Below are positions 23,398-33,200 of a DNA stretch of 64,000 bases, piece by piece. Origin of the DNA: Streptomyces sp. NBC_01591 (GTDB lineage Bacteria; Actinomycetota; Actinomycetes; Streptomycetales; Streptomycetaceae); contig NZ_CP109327.1 in the NCBI RefSeq assembly GCF_035918155.1, positions 2,604,001 through 2,668,000 of the forward strand. The letters run 5' to 3'. Under the pieces are notes generated by a model. The model ran no database searches. It was not told the DNA's origin and worked only from the letters and a program-made list of their open reading frames with translations. How positions within the stretch are numbered: position 1 is the first letter of the stretch; each line of letters starts with the position of its first letter. The position numbers and the translations under genes are program-made.

Positions 23398-24438
23398 TCA
23401 CAGTTCCACGCGCGCCACGATCGGCAGGTGGTCGCTGTCCGTCGCCGCGAGCGTCCATGAGGACATCGGTTCGACGCCCTTCACCAGGATCTGATCGATC
23501 CGCGCCATCGGGAACGAGGCCGGCCAGCTGAAGCCGAAGCCGTCGCCGGCCGCGCCCTGGGTGGAGCGCATCTGGGCGGTGACCGCGTTCAGCGAGCGGT
23601 CGTTCATCGTGCCGTTGAGGTCGCCGAGCAGGATCACCTTGTCGAGCCGTTCGTCGGCGATGGCCTCGCCCAGGGCGTCCGCGCTGTCGTCGCGCTGGTT
23701 GGCGGTGAATCCGGCGTGCAGCTTGACCCGTACGGACGGCAGATGGGCCACGTAGACGGCGACCTCGCCCTTCGGGGTCGTCACCGTGGAGCGCATCGCC
23801 CGGGTCCAGCCCATCTTGATGTCGACCGGCCTGGTGCCGCTCATGGGGTACTTGCTCCACAGGCCGACGGTCCCCTGCACCGAGTGGTACGGGTAGCGGC
23901 CGGCGAGTGCCTCCTCGTACGTCGCGACCTTGCCGCTCGGCAGCTCCTCCAGGGCGATGACGTCGGCGCCGGAGGCCGCGACCTTCCGGGCGGTGCCCCT
24001 GGGGTCGGGGTTGTCGGCGTTGACGTTGTGGGTGGCCACGGTGAGGTCGCCGCCGCTGCCGGACTTGTCGGTGAGCAGGCCGCCGAAGATGTCGAACCAG
24101 ACCACGACCGGCAGCAGCAGGGCGATCAGCGCGGTCGCCGAGCGGCGCACCAGGCCCAGGACCAGCAGCAGCGGGACGAACACCCCGATCCACGGCAGGA
24201 ACGTCTCGGAGAGGCTGCCCAGGTTGCCGATGGCGTTCGGGATCTGGGCGTGGAAGGCCATCACGAGGGTGAGGAGGACCGAGCAGAGGGCGAGGACGAT
24301 GCCGCGCCGCCAGATGCCCCGGTCGCGGGTCAGCCTGTCGCGCAGGTCCCGGAAACGGGATCCCGGCCCGACGCGCTCCGGCTCCGGTTCCGGTTCCGCA
24401 CGGTCGTTCCCGGTGTCCGCTCCGTACGCCTGCACCAT
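23398..24438 (-). CDS. Membrane-anchored endonuclease/exonuclease/phosphatase-fold protein
   Basis: 346 aa. After a charged N-terminus come about three transmembrane helices (residues about 45-120), then an extracytoplasmic EEP domain with the metal and catalytic motifs THNVNADN, EELPSG, LGDLNGT, MARIDQIL and DSDHLPI. This fold cleaves phosphodiesters in nucleic acids, phosphoinositides or sphingomyelin; the membrane placement favours a lipid or extracellular DNA substrate. It stands alone between an MFS gene and a TetR/MFS operon. Confidence 0.82.
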   Translation of the reverse strand: MVQAYGADTGNDRAEPEPEPERVGPGSRFRDLRDRLTRDRGIWRRGIVLALCSVLLTLVMAFHAQIPNAIGNLGSLSETFLPWIGVFVPLLLVLGLVRRSATALIALLLPVVVWFDIFGGLLTDKSGSGGDLTVATHNVNADNPDPRGTARKVAASGADVIALEELPSGKVATYEEALAGRYPYHSVQGTVGLWSKYPMSGTRPVDIKMGWTRAMRSTVTTPKGEVAVYVAHLPSVRVKLHAGFTANQRDDSADALGEAIADERLDKVILLGDLNGTMNDRSLNAVTAQMRSTQGAAGDGFGFSWPASFPMARIDQILVKGVEPMSSWTLAATDSDHLPIVARVEL

Positions 24439-24636
24439 CGCGCTGTCCTCACTGCCTTGCCGTGCATGTTGCCGCGCCCACGACCCTAGGCGATGGGCGG
24501 CGTGTTTCCTGCCGTCGACGACGGCCGTACTGCCACGAGGACGAAGGGCGAGGTCCGGCGGGTTCCGGGCGGGCGGGGTATGCCGGGGCTTGTGACAGAA
24601 CGATCACACTCGGGCGGGTCCGGTTCCGGAACCGGT

Positions 24637-24670
24637 TCCGGGAGTGCCAGGCGTCCGGGAGTGTCAGGCA
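24637..24670. repeat. Imperfect 17-bp tandem repeat at the 3' end of the TetR gene
   Basis: 24637-24653 and 24654-24670 differ at two positions (unit TCCGGGAGTGYCAGGCR). The second unit contains the last codons and stop of the TetR gene. Just before it, 24620-24640 holds CCGGTTCCGGAACCGG. Probable replication-slippage duplication; no function assigned. Confidence 0.6.
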
Positions 24671-25308
24671 TCGGGGGCCGGGCGGGGCGCCAGGCCCTCG
24701 ACCAGGACCTGGACGATGCGGTCGGCGAGATCCTCGGGCAGCGGCGCGTCGGGCCGGTGGATGGTGCGTACGAGCATGGGCCCCAGGAACAGGTCGTCCA
24801 TCAGCCCCACGTCCAGGTCCGCGCGGAGTTCACCGGCGTCGACCGCGCGCTGCACGGCGGCCAGCATGGCGACACGGCGGGGCGCGATGACGTTGCTCTG
24901 GTACTCCGCCCACAGCTTGGGGTGGCTCTTCATCTGCGCGAAGACGTTGTGCAGCAGCACCGAGGAGCGCTGGGCCAGGCCGCGCCTGCGCAGCGAATCC
25001 AGCAGCAGCCGCAGATCGTCGAGACCGGCGGTGCCGGAGACCGCGGGTTCCGGCGGCTCCATGTCCCGCAGGACGTCGACGAAGAGTTCTTCCTTGCCGC
25101 TCCACCGCCGGTAGATCGTCGCCTTGCCGACCCCGGCGGTCCGGGCTATCCGCTCGATGGACAGGGCCGCCAGCGGCTCGCCGGCCTCCAGCAGCTCGAC
25201 GACGGCGTCCAGGATCGCCCGCTCGGCCGCCGCGCTGCGCGGCCGGCCCCGTCGCGGTTCCGGATCCGCCCGGAACGGATGCTCCCGGTCCTGTGCCTGT
25301 GCCCGCAC
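24664..25308 (-). CDS. TetR-family transcriptional regulator
   Basis: 214 aa. A GRPRSAAAERAILDAVVELL start precedes the helix-turn-helix IARTAGVGKATIYRRW (about residues 50-65), and the C-terminal domain is of the TetR_C_11/AcrR type. I choose the GTG at 25308 because AAGGCGG sits at ribosome-binding distance; the frame is open to 25347. It is 140 bp downstream of the DHA2 MFS exporter on the same strand and probably represses that exporter through the palindrome at 27089-27107. The ligand is likely a toxic small molecule exported by the pump. Confidence 0.85.
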   Translation of the reverse strand: MRAQAQDREHPFRADPEPRRGRPRSAAAERAILDAVVELLEAGEPLAALSIERIARTAGVGKATIYRRWSGKEELFVDVLRDMEPPEPAVSGTAGLDDLRLLLDSLRRRGLAQRSSVLLHNVFAQMKSHPKLWAEYQSNVIAPRRVAMLAAVQRAVDAGELRADLDVGLMDDLFLGPMLVRTIHRPDAPLPEDLADRIVQVLVEGLAPRPAPDA

Positions 25309-25448
25309 GTCAGTCCGCCTTTCGCCACACCGTCCGACCGCCGTCACGATTCTCGCCGACGGTGGCGGTGGCTCCGTGAGCCGCCCCCGGGACCGGGGGG
25401 TCGCCCGGGTCCCGGGGCGTCTCTGTCAGCTCTTCCGGGCCGCCGGTC

Positions 25449-27065
25449 TCATCGGCCCGCCCCCGCCGCACGCACCGACCGGTCGCCCCTGCCGGATCCG
25501 CCGGGCCCCTCTCCGGCGGGCGGCTTCCCCGGCAGGAACAGCGCGACCACGAGGGCGCCCACCAGGGCGATGGTCGCCGAACCGATGGCGGTGACATGCA
25601 TGGCCCTCAGGAACGCGTCGTTCGCCGAGGCAATCAGCGGGGCGCCCGCCGGGCCCAGCTTGTCCGCGATGCCGAGCGTCGCCTCGATCGACTCCCCCGC
25701 CGCCTGTCTGGCGCCGGCCGGGACCGCGCCGAGGTGCCCCTCGATGCTGCCCCGGTAGACGGTGGAGAGCACCGAGCCGAGCACGGCGACCCCGAGCGCC
25801 CCGCCGACCTGCCGGAAGGTGTTATTGACGGCCGATCCGGAACCGGCTTTCTCCCGGGGCAGCGCCTGCATCACGGAGACGGTGACCGGCGTCATCACAT
25901 GCGCCATGCCCGTGCCCTGGACGAAGAAGAGCAGGCACAGCACCCAGACCGGCGTGGTGTCGTCGAACAGCGCGAACGCCGCCAGTCCGACCGCGACCAG
26001 CAGCATGCCGGCGGTGCAGGTGGCGCGGGCGCCGAAGCGGTCGACGAGCAGCCGGGCCCGGGGCGCGAAGATCATCTGGGTGGCGGCCAGCGGCAGGAGC
26101 ATCAGGCCCGCCTGCAGCGCGGTCCAGCCGCGCACGCTCTGCATGTAGAAGGCGGAGAAGAAGGTCACCCCCAACAGCGCGAAGAAGACCAGCGCTATGG
26201 CGGCGACGGCCGCGGAGAACGACGGCTCCCTGAAGTACGAGATGTCGAGGGCCGGGTGGGTGCTGCGCTTCTCGTGCCAGACGAACCCGACCAGGACGAG
26301 CAGACCGCCGAAGCTCGACAGGAGCACGACGGGGTCGGTGAAGTCGGCGATCTGGCCGCCGCGGATGATGCCGTACACCAGCAGCACCAGGCCGACGATG
26401 GAGAGCACCACGCCGAGCGGGTCGGTCCGGCCCGGGTCGGGGTCCTTGGAGTCCGGCACCAGCAGCATCATCGCGATCAGCGCCACGATCACCACGGGCA
26501 CATTGACCAGGAAGATCGAACCCCACCAGAAGTGTTCGAGCAGCAGCCCGCCGGTGATCGGGCCGATCGCGATGGCCACGCCGACGCTGCCGGCCCAGAT
26601 GCCGATGGCCCTGGGCTGTTCGTCGCGCTCGAAGACGTTCATCAGGACGGCGAGGGTGGCCGGCATGACGAACGCGGCGCCGAACCCCATCAGGGCACGC
26701 CAAGTGATCAGCTCGGCGGGCGAGCCGGACATGGCGGCCAGCGCGGAGCCGACACCGAAGAGCAGGATGCCGAAGAGCAGCACCTTCTTGCGGCCGATGC
26801 GGTCGCCGAGCAGGCCGGCGGTGAAGAGGAATCCGGCGAAGACGAGCGTGTAGGCGTTGATCGCCCACTCCAGCTGGCTCTGGGTGGCGCCCAGGCCGGT
26901 GGGTGCGGGGCTGGCGATGGTCTTGACCGCGACGTTCAGGATCGAGTTGTCCAGCACGACGATGAGCAGGCTGAACATCAGGACGACGAGGGTCGCCCAG
27001 CGGCGACGGTGGACCGCCTCCGGAATCTGGGGCGCGGCAGCGCGAGCACCGGACGGTATCGACAT
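25449..27065 (-). CDS. MFS multidrug exporter, DHA2 (14-TM, EmrB/QacA-like)
   Basis: 538 aa with fourteen hydrophobic segments. Diagnostic motifs are [13 protein letters not shown] in TM1, [14 protein letters not shown] in the first cytoplasmic loop and the antiporter motif C region [19 protein letters not shown]. Uses the proton gradient to expel hydrophobic compounds. The ATG at 27065 matches the family N-terminus. Its promoter region carries a perfect TetR-type operator, and a TetR gene follows on the same strand, so the pair looks like an inducible resistance operon. Confidence 0.88.
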   Translation of the reverse strand: MSIPSGARAAAPQIPEAVHRRRWATLVVLMFSLLIVVLDNSILNVAVKTIASPAPTGLGATQSQLEWAINAYTLVFAGFLFTAGLLGDRIGRKKVLLFGILLFGVGSALAAMSGSPAELITWRALMGFGAAFVMPATLAVLMNVFERDEQPRAIGIWAGSVGVAIAIGPITGGLLLEHFWWGSIFLVNVPVVIVALIAMMLLVPDSKDPDPGRTDPLGVVLSIVGLVLLVYGIIRGGQIADFTDPVVLLSSFGGLLVLVGFVWHEKRSTHPALDISYFREPSFSAAVAAIALVFFALLGVTFFSAFYMQSVRGWTALQAGLMLLPLAATQMIFAPRARLLVDRFGARATCTAGMLLVAVGLAAFALFDDTTPVWVLCLLFFVQGTGMAHVMTPVTVSVMQALPREKAGSGSAVNNTFRQVGGALGVAVLGSVLSTVYRGSIEGHLGAVPAGARQAAGESIEATLGIADKLGPAGAPLIASANDAFLRAMHVTAIGSATIALVGALVVALFLPGKPPAGEGPGGSGRGDRSVRAAGAGR

Positions 27066-27088
27066 GACATGGAGCTTATCCGATTTCG

Positions 27089-27107
27089 ATACGAGACCGT
27101 CTCGTAT
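27089..27107. promoter_or_regulatory. TetR-type operator (ATACGAGAC-C-GTCTCGTAT)
   Basis: Two perfect 9-bp arms around one central base, 24 bp upstream of the DHA2 exporter start. This is the classic size and symmetry of a TetR-family site, and the downstream TetR gene is the natural regulator. Confidence 0.7.
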
Positions 27108-27239
27108 TGGAAAGGTGTTTGGGAAACCCTTTGACGGCGTGTGCGGGCCCACTTCCCGTGGACCGCCGCGGGATGCCACCATGGAACCGGTCCGGGGACG
27201 CCGTCAGGGCGCCTCGAGATGACGAAGGAGCCGTTGGCA

Positions 27240-28127
27240 ATGTCGCTTCAGGCTGCGCAGAATCAGTCCGCAACACCCCCCGCGGGTACCCGCACCGACA
27301 GCAGCAAGGCGCTGTACGGAGGCAAGAGCACCCGCCGTATCTCCATCCACGACATCGCCGCCGCCACCGAGCGCGGCGAGAAGTGGCCCATGCTCACCGC
27401 CTACGACGCGATGACCGCGTCCGTCTTCGACGAGGCCGGGATCCCGGTCATGCTCGTCGGCGACTCCATGGGCAACTGTCACCTCGGTTACGAGACCACC
27501 GTGCCCGTCACGATGGACGAGATCGCGATCCTCTCCGCGGCGGTCGTACGGGGCACCAAGCGTGCCCTGATCGTCGCGGACCTGCCCTTCGGGGCGTACC
27601 AGGAGAGCCCCGTCCAGGCCCTGCGCAACGCCACCCGGCTGATCAAGGAGTCCGGCGTCGGCGCGGTCAAGCTGGAGGGCGGCGAGCGCAGCCACGAACA
27701 GATCAAGCTGCTCGTCGACGCGGGCATCCCGGTCATGGCCCACATCGGCCTGACCCCGCAGTCCGTCAACGCGATGGGCTACCGGGTGCAGGGCCGCGGC
27801 GAGGAGGCCGCCCAGCAGATGCTGCGCGACGCCAAGGCCGTGCAGGACGCGGGCGCGTTCGCCGTCGTCCTGGAGCTCGTACCGGCCGAGCTGGCCGCCG
27901 AGGTCACCCGCACCCTGCACATCCCGACCGTCGGCATCGGCGCCGGTCCCGACACGGACGCCCAGGTGCTGGTCTACACCGACATGGTCGGGCTGACCGG
28001 CGGCAAGGTGCCGCGCTTCACCAAGCAGTACGCAAACCTGCGCAAGGTACTGGGTGACGCGGCGAAGGAGTTCGCGGAAGAGGTCGTGGGCGGCGCCTTC
28101 CCGGCCGCCGAGCACACCTTCCACTAG
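27240..28127 (+). CDS. panB: 3-methyl-2-oxobutanoate hydroxymethyltransferase PanB
   Basis: First committed step of pantothenate synthesis: adds a hydroxymethyl group from methylene-tetrahydrofolate to alpha-ketoisovalerate. 295 aa with a 40-residue actinobacterial N-terminal extension before RISIHDIAAATERGEKWPML. Active-site motifs are MLVGDSMGNCHLGYETT, LIVADLPFGAY, GGERSHEQIK and the catalytic glutamate in VVLELVPAELA. The start at 27240 is supported by GAAGGAG 9 bp upstream; an ATG at 27219 is also in frame. The TAG stop is the first three bases of a repeat element. Confidence 0.95.
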   Translation: MSLQAAQNQSATPPAGTRTDSSKALYGGKSTRRISIHDIAAATERGEKWPMLTAYDAMTASVFDEAGIPVMLVGDSMGNCHLGYETTVPVTMDEIAILSAAVVRGTKRALIVADLPFGAYQESPVQALRNATRLIKESGVGAVKLEGGERSHEQIKLLVDAGIPVMAHIGLTPQSVNAMGYRVQGRGEEAAQQMLRDAKAVQDAGAFAVVLELVPAELAAEVTRTLHIPTVGIGAGPDTDAQVLVYTDMVGLTGGKVPRFTKQYANLRKVLGDAAKEFAEEVVGGAFPAAEHTFH

Positions 28128-28214
28128 GGCCTGTCCGGCGGATCATGGCCGGGGTCGCGGCGTCTGGCACGGCACCTCGCGGCGTTGCCGAAACGTCCGA
28201 ATAGCTCCGCTATT
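28125..28214. repeat. Dispersed intergenic repeat element, probably one arm plus tip hairpin (copy 2)
   Basis: Starts with TAGGGCCTGTCCGGC (identical to 5662-5676) and ends in AATAGC-TCC-GCTATT. From memory, Streptomyces genomes carry long imperfect inverted repeats with these ends and this tip; here the second arm is missing after 28214. It is MITE-like in appearance; it supplies the panB stop codon. Family assignment is from recollection only. Confidence 0.5.
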
Positions 28215-28252
28215 AAGATCCACTGGTCCCCACCGGACCACTGCCCGCACCA

Positions 28253-28291
28253 CCGACAGCCCGCCGACATCCCCCATCGGCGGGCTGTCGG
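28253..28291. terminator. Hairpin downstream of panB
   Basis: 15-bp perfect stem (28253-28267 with 28277-28291) and a 9-nt loop. Further CTGTCGG repeats follow to 28314. It probably terminates panB before the ABC exporter genes. Confidence 0.7.
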
Positions 28292-28327
28292 CCTGCTGTC
28301 GGTGGGCTGTCGGTGACGGCTGGTCCC

Positions 28328-29350
28328 ATGGTGGACATGACGCGAATCGACAAGAACCCCAGGAGCGGCGCGAACGCCGTCGAGGTCCGGGGGCTGGTCA
28401 AGCACTACGGCTCGACCAAGGCGCTGGACGGCGTGGACCTCGATGTCCGCGAAGGCACCGTGCTCGGTGTCCTCGGCCCCAACGGCGCGGGCAAGACCAC
28501 GCTCGTACGCTGCCTTTCCACCCTGATCCTCCCCGACGCCGGACACGCCACCGTGGCGGGCTACGACGTGGTGAAGCAGCCGCGGCAGCTGCGCCGCACC
28601 ATCGGTCTGACCGGGCAGTACGCCTCGGTCGACGAGAAGCTCTCCGGCTGGGAGAACCTCTACATGATCGGGCGGCTGCTCGATCTGCCCCGCAAGGCCG
28701 CCCGTTCACGGGCCGACGAGCTGCTGGAGCGGTTCTCGCTCACCGACGCCGCCAAGAAGGCCGCGATGGACTACTCCGGCGGCATGCGGCGCCGGCTCGA
28801 CCTGGCCGCCTCGATGATCGGCAACCCGGCCGTCCTGTATCTGGACGAGCCGACGACGGGGCTGGACCCCCGTACCCGTAACGAGGTCTGGGACGAGGTG
28901 CAGCGGATGGTCGCGGAGGGGGCGACCGTGCTGCTCACCACCCAGTACATGGAAGAGGCCGAGCAGCTCGCCAACGAGCTGACCGTCATCGACAAGGGGA
29001 AGATCATCGCCCGCGGCGGTGTCGACGAGCTGAAGGCGAAGGTCGGCGGCCGCACCCTGCAGATCCGGCCCTCGGACCCGGCGCAGCTGCCCGCGATGGC
29101 GCAGGCGATCCGGGAGGCGGGCCTCGACGGGGTCTCGGGCACGCAGGCCGTCCCGGACGAGGGACTGCTGTACGTACCGATCCTCAGCGACGAGCAGCTG
29201 ACCGCCGTCATCGGCCTGCTCGGCGCCCGCGGCTTCTCGCTGGCGCACGTCGCCACGGCGCTGCCCAGCCTGGACGAGGTGTTCCTGGCCATCACCGGCG
29301 AGAAGTCCGCTTCCGTCACCGACACGATCCCCGAGGAGGTCGCGGCATGA
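28328..29350 (+). CDS. ABC exporter ATP-binding protein, DrrA-like
   Basis: Nucleotide-binding subunit of 340 aa in the daunorubicin-resistance (DrrA) family. Walker A GPNGAGKTT, the Q-loop region GLTGQYASVDEKLSG, signature YSGGMRRR and Walker B VLYLDEPTTGLD are intact, and the C-terminal about 90 residues are the DrrA-type accessory domain. Start candidates are GTG 28313, ATG 28328 and ATG 28337; none has a strong ribosome binding site, so 28328 is provisional. It is coupled to the permease gene by an ATGA overlap. Drives export of a hydrophobic compound or lipid. Confidence 0.9.
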   Translation: MVDMTRIDKNPRSGANAVEVRGLVKHYGSTKALDGVDLDVREGTVLGVLGPNGAGKTTLVRCLSTLILPDAGHATVAGYDVVKQPRQLRRTIGLTGQYASVDEKLSGWENLYMIGRLLDLPRKAARSRADELLERFSLTDAAKKAAMDYSGGMRRRLDLAASMIGNPAVLYLDEPTTGLDPRTRNEVWDEVQRMVAEGATVLLTTQYMEEAEQLANELTVIDKGKIIARGGVDELKAKVGGRTLQIRPSDPAQLPAMAQAIREAGLDGVSGTQAVPDEGLLYVPILSDEQLTAVIGLLGARGFSLAHVATALPSLDEVFLAITGEKSASVTDTIPEEVAA

Positions 29351-30201
29351 GCACAGCGACTCTGACACCCACGCCCACGCCCACCGAGTCCGCCCGGGTG
29401 AAGACGGTCCACGACGAGGGCCGGATAGGTCTGCGGAACAACCTGCGCCACATCGGGGCGCTGGTGCGGCGCAACATGCTCCAGATCAAGAAGGATCCGG
29501 AGTCGATGTTCGACGCGCTCCTGATGCCCGTCATCTTCACGCTGCTGTTCGTGTACGTCTTCGGCGGATCGGTCGGCGGCAGCATGGGCGGCGGCCGGCA
29601 GGAGTATCTGAACTACCTGATCCCCGGGCTGATGGCGATGATGGGCATGAACATCGCCATGGCGGTCGGCTCCGGTGTCAACGACGACTTCCGCAAGGGC
29701 GTCATGGACCGGTTCCGGACGATGCCGATCGCCCGTTCCTCGGTGCTCATCGCGAAGATCGTGGTCGAGCTAGGCCGGATGATGGTCGCCACCCTCATCC
29801 TGCTGGCCATGGGCTTCGCGCTCGGCATGGAGCTCCAGGAGTCGGTGCTCGGGCTGATCGGGGCGATCGCGCTGTCGGCCGCGTTCGGCGCCGCCATCAT
29901 GTGGATCTTCATCCTGCTCGGACTGACCATGAAGACGGCCCAGGCGGTTCAGGGAATGGGGATGCTCGTGCTGATGCCGCTCCAGTTCGGCTCCTCGATC
30001 TTCGCCCCGACGAAGACGATGCCCGGCTGGCTCCAGACGTTCACCGACTACAACCCGCTGTCCAACCTGGCGGACGCCGCGCGCGCCCTGATGATGGGCG
30101 GCCCGCTCGCCCACTCGGTCCTGGTGACGCTCGGCTGGACCGTGGTCATCACCGCGGTGATGGCCCCGCTCGCGGTCGCCAAGTTCCGCAAGAAGTCCTG
30201 A
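29347..30201 (+). CDS. ABC-2 type exporter permease, DrrB-like
   Basis: 284 aa, six predicted transmembrane helices. The N-terminal RRNMLQIKKDPESMFDALLM and the central GVMDRFRTMPIARSSVLIAK (the ABC-2 permease coupling region) identify the DrrB family. It overlaps the ATPase stop by ATGA, so the two form one transporter. The 3' end is 9 bp from the end of the convergent AfsR-like regulator. Substrate unknown; no biosynthetic cluster is next to it. Confidence 0.9.
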   Translation: MSTATLTPTPTPTESARVKTVHDEGRIGLRNNLRHIGALVRRNMLQIKKDPESMFDALLMPVIFTLLFVYVFGGSVGGSMGGGRQEYLNYLIPGLMAMMGMNIAMAVGSGVNDDFRKGVMDRFRTMPIARSSVLIAKIVVELGRMMVATLILLAMGFALGMELQESVLGLIGAIALSAAFGAAIMWIFILLGLTMKTAQAVQGMGMLVLMPLQFGSSIFAPTKTMPGWLQTFTDYNPLSNLADAARALMMGGPLAHSVLVTLGWTVVITAVMAPLAVAKFRKKS

Positions 30202-30210
30202 CGGACGGGG

Positions 30211-33200
30211 TCACTCCCGGTACGCGTCCACGAGGGCGGTGGCCTCCTCCAGGGAGAGGCCGCCGCCCTCGGCGTACGCACTCTCGTAGGCGGCCCGGCC
30301 GAGCACGGCGACGGCCAGTTCCTCCGCCCGGGCCCATTCGTTGCGCTCCATCGACGTCCGCACATGGCCCCGGGGCAGCAGCTCCTGGCCGGCCCCCAGC
30401 AGCCGGGCCGCGGTCGTGGCCCGTCGCTCGCCGCCGATGCCGGCCAACGAGCGGGCGAGGGAGACGAGCTGGATGACGGACATCTGCGGGGCCACCAACT
30501 GCGACAGCCGGTCGTGGGACCGCTCCAGCGCCACCAGGCCCCGGGGCAGGGCTTCCGCGTACAGCCCGTCCTGGTTGTCCAGCCAGGACAGCGCGCCCAG
30601 CACGACCCCTTCGAAGATCGCCATGGTCTCGGAGTGGAACTCCTCGCGCAGCACGGCCAGTTGCTCGCGTGCCTCGCCGGTGCGGTCACTGCGCCCCAGC
30701 CACATGGCCAGATGGAGCCGGGCGATGGACCTCGCGTCGTGCCGCTCGGCGATCACCTCGCGCAGGATCGCCTCGCCCTCGGTGCCGCGGCCCATCTCGG
30801 TGAGCACGGCCGCGTATCTGGTACGCAGGACCGCCACCTGGGAGGGTGCGCCCAGCTTCTTCGCGTAGCCGATGGCGACCTCGAAGTCCTCGGCCGCGCG
30901 CGCGTACTCGCCCCGGCGCTCGTTGGCCTCGCCCCGTGCCGAGAGCGATTCGGCGACGCCCCAGTCGTCACCGAGCCGGTTGAAGAACTCCAGGCTCTCG
31001 TCGGCGTCCGTGCGCGCGTCGCCCGCCCACTCGGGCCGGTTGGCCAGCACGTTGGCCCGCATCTGAAGGGCCGCGGCGAGCTCCCATTCGTAGCCAAACT
31101 CCCGGCAGGCGCGGACCGTCTCGTCCAGCAGCTCGCGCAGGCTGTCGGTCTCCCCGACGAGCATGACCGCGAAGAACCAGAGCGATGCCGGGACCCGGCA
31201 GGTCTGCGGCTGGCCGGCCCGGTAGGTGTCCGCGATGACCCGCAGTCGGGACATGCTCGCCTCGTCGGTCCACCTCTCCGCGGCGTGGTCCATGCTGACC
31301 AGCCGGATCAGGCCCGCCTGGCGGCGTGCCTCCTGGAGCATCTCGGGCCCCATGGGCGGCGGCGCGTCGGTGCAGCGTTCGTGGATGGAGGGCGCGGGCT
31401 CGGCGGGCGGGGCGAAGGGGTCGGGGCCCAGTGCGGCGGCGGCGTCGGCCCAGTGCAGCGCGTCGCTGCTCAGATCGCGCATCTGCCAGTACCAGCACAG
31501 CGAGAGCACCATGCAGAGCGCCTCCTGCTCGTCGCGGGCGGCGACGGCGTTGCGCAGGGCGGTGCGGATGTTCTCGTACTCGCGCTGGAGGAGTTCGACG
31601 GCGGACCGCTGTCCGGCGCCGCGGAGTTCGGGGTCCGTGGTGCGGACCAGCTCCCGGAAGAACACCAGGTGGCGCCGGACCACGGGGCCGCGTTCCGCCG
31701 CCTCGTCGAGCCGTGCGGCGGCGTACTCGCCGACGGTCTCCAGCAGCCGGTAGCGCATCTCGCCGTCCTCGGCGGGCGCGGCGACGACGAGCGACTTGTC
31801 GACGAGGGAGCCGAGCAGCCCGGCGACCTCGCGCGCCTCCCGGGGCCCGTCCGCGCAGACCGCCTCGGCCGCGGTCAGGGTGCAGCCGCCCGCGAAGACG
31901 GAGAGCCGGCGCAGCACGGCGCGTTCGGGTTCGTCGAGGAGGTCCCAGGACCAGTCGACGACGGCGCGCAGGGTCTGCTGCCGGGGCAGTACGGTGCGGG
32001 CTCCGCTGGTGAGCAGGCGGAACCGGTCGTCGAGCCGGTCGGCGATCTGGCGCGGGGTGAGCATCCGCAGCCGGGCGGCGGCGAGTTCGATGGCGAGCGG
32101 CAGTCCGTCGAGGCGGCGGCAGATCTCCGCCGAGGCGGCCGCGGTCTCCTCGTCCGCGTCGGTCCGGAAGCCCGGCCGGGCGGCGGCGCCGCGTTCGGCG
32201 AACAGGCGCAGCGCCATCGGGTCGGGCAGCGGTTCGACGGGGCGGAGGAACTCGCCCGGCACGCCGAGGGGTTCACGGCTGGTCGCGAGCACGGTGAGGT
32301 GCGGGCAGTGGGCGAGCAGGTGGTCGGCGAGGTCGGCGGCGGCCCCGACGAGGTGTTCGCAGTTGTCCAGGAGCAGCAGCATGCGGCGCCGGGAGCAGTG
32401 CTCGGTGAGGCGTGCGAGGGGGTCGCTCGCGTTGCCTTCGGCGGCCCTGAGCTCCTCGGCGCCGGCGCCGCGCAGCACGGTCTGGCGGGCGCCGAGCGCG
32501 GTCAGTATGGCCTCCGGCACTGCCTCGGGGTCGTCGACGGGGGCGAGTTCGGCCAGCCAGACACCGTCCGGCCAGGTGGCTGCGACGGATTCGGCGGCCT
32601 CCTGGGAGAGCCGGGTCTTGCCCGCGCCGCCGGGGCCCAGGAGGGTGACGAGACGGGCGTGCGAGAGGTCCTCGCGCAGGGCGTCGATATCGCCCTCGCG
32701 CCCGACGAAACTGGTGAGCCGGGCCCGGAGGTTGCCCTGCGGTGCGGCGGGGGCCCCGGTGCGGGCGGGCGGGGGCGGGGCGGCCGGGCGCGCCGGGTCC
32801 TGGCGGAGCAGTTCGGCGTGGAGCGAGCGCAGTTCGGGTCCGGGGTCGGTGCCGAGGCGGTCGGCGAGTTCGGTACGTACCTCGTCGTAGGCGGCCAGTG
32901 CCTGGGCCGTGCGCCCGGCGTCGCGCAGGGCCCGCAGCCGCAGGGCCTGGAGGGGTTCGTCGATCGGGTGCTCGGCGCACAGGGCGACCAGTTCGGGCAG
33001 GGCCTCGTCCGCGCGGCCGAGCGCGAGGGCCGCGCGGAGCCGGTTGCGGCGGGCGTCCAGGCGCCGGGCCTCCCAGCGGGCCGCGACGGCGTCGCGGTCG
33101 GGCAGATCGGCCAGGGCCGGCCCGCTCCACAGGCCGAGCGCGTCGTCGAGCACGGTCCCGGCCTTCGCCGCGTCGCCCTCTTCCAGCGCCCGCGTGCCCT

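Noticed and set aside
24591..24611. TGTGA...TCACA resembling a Crp site upstream of the nuclease-fold gene
   Set aside because: The half-sites are 8 bp apart instead of the usual 6, and the position is downstream of a TetR gene rather than in a clear promoter.
24613..24640. GGTTCCGGAACCGG palindromes as a possible operator
   Set aside because: Simple CCGGTTCC repetition at the 3' side of a gene, with no promoter to control on either strand within the normal range.
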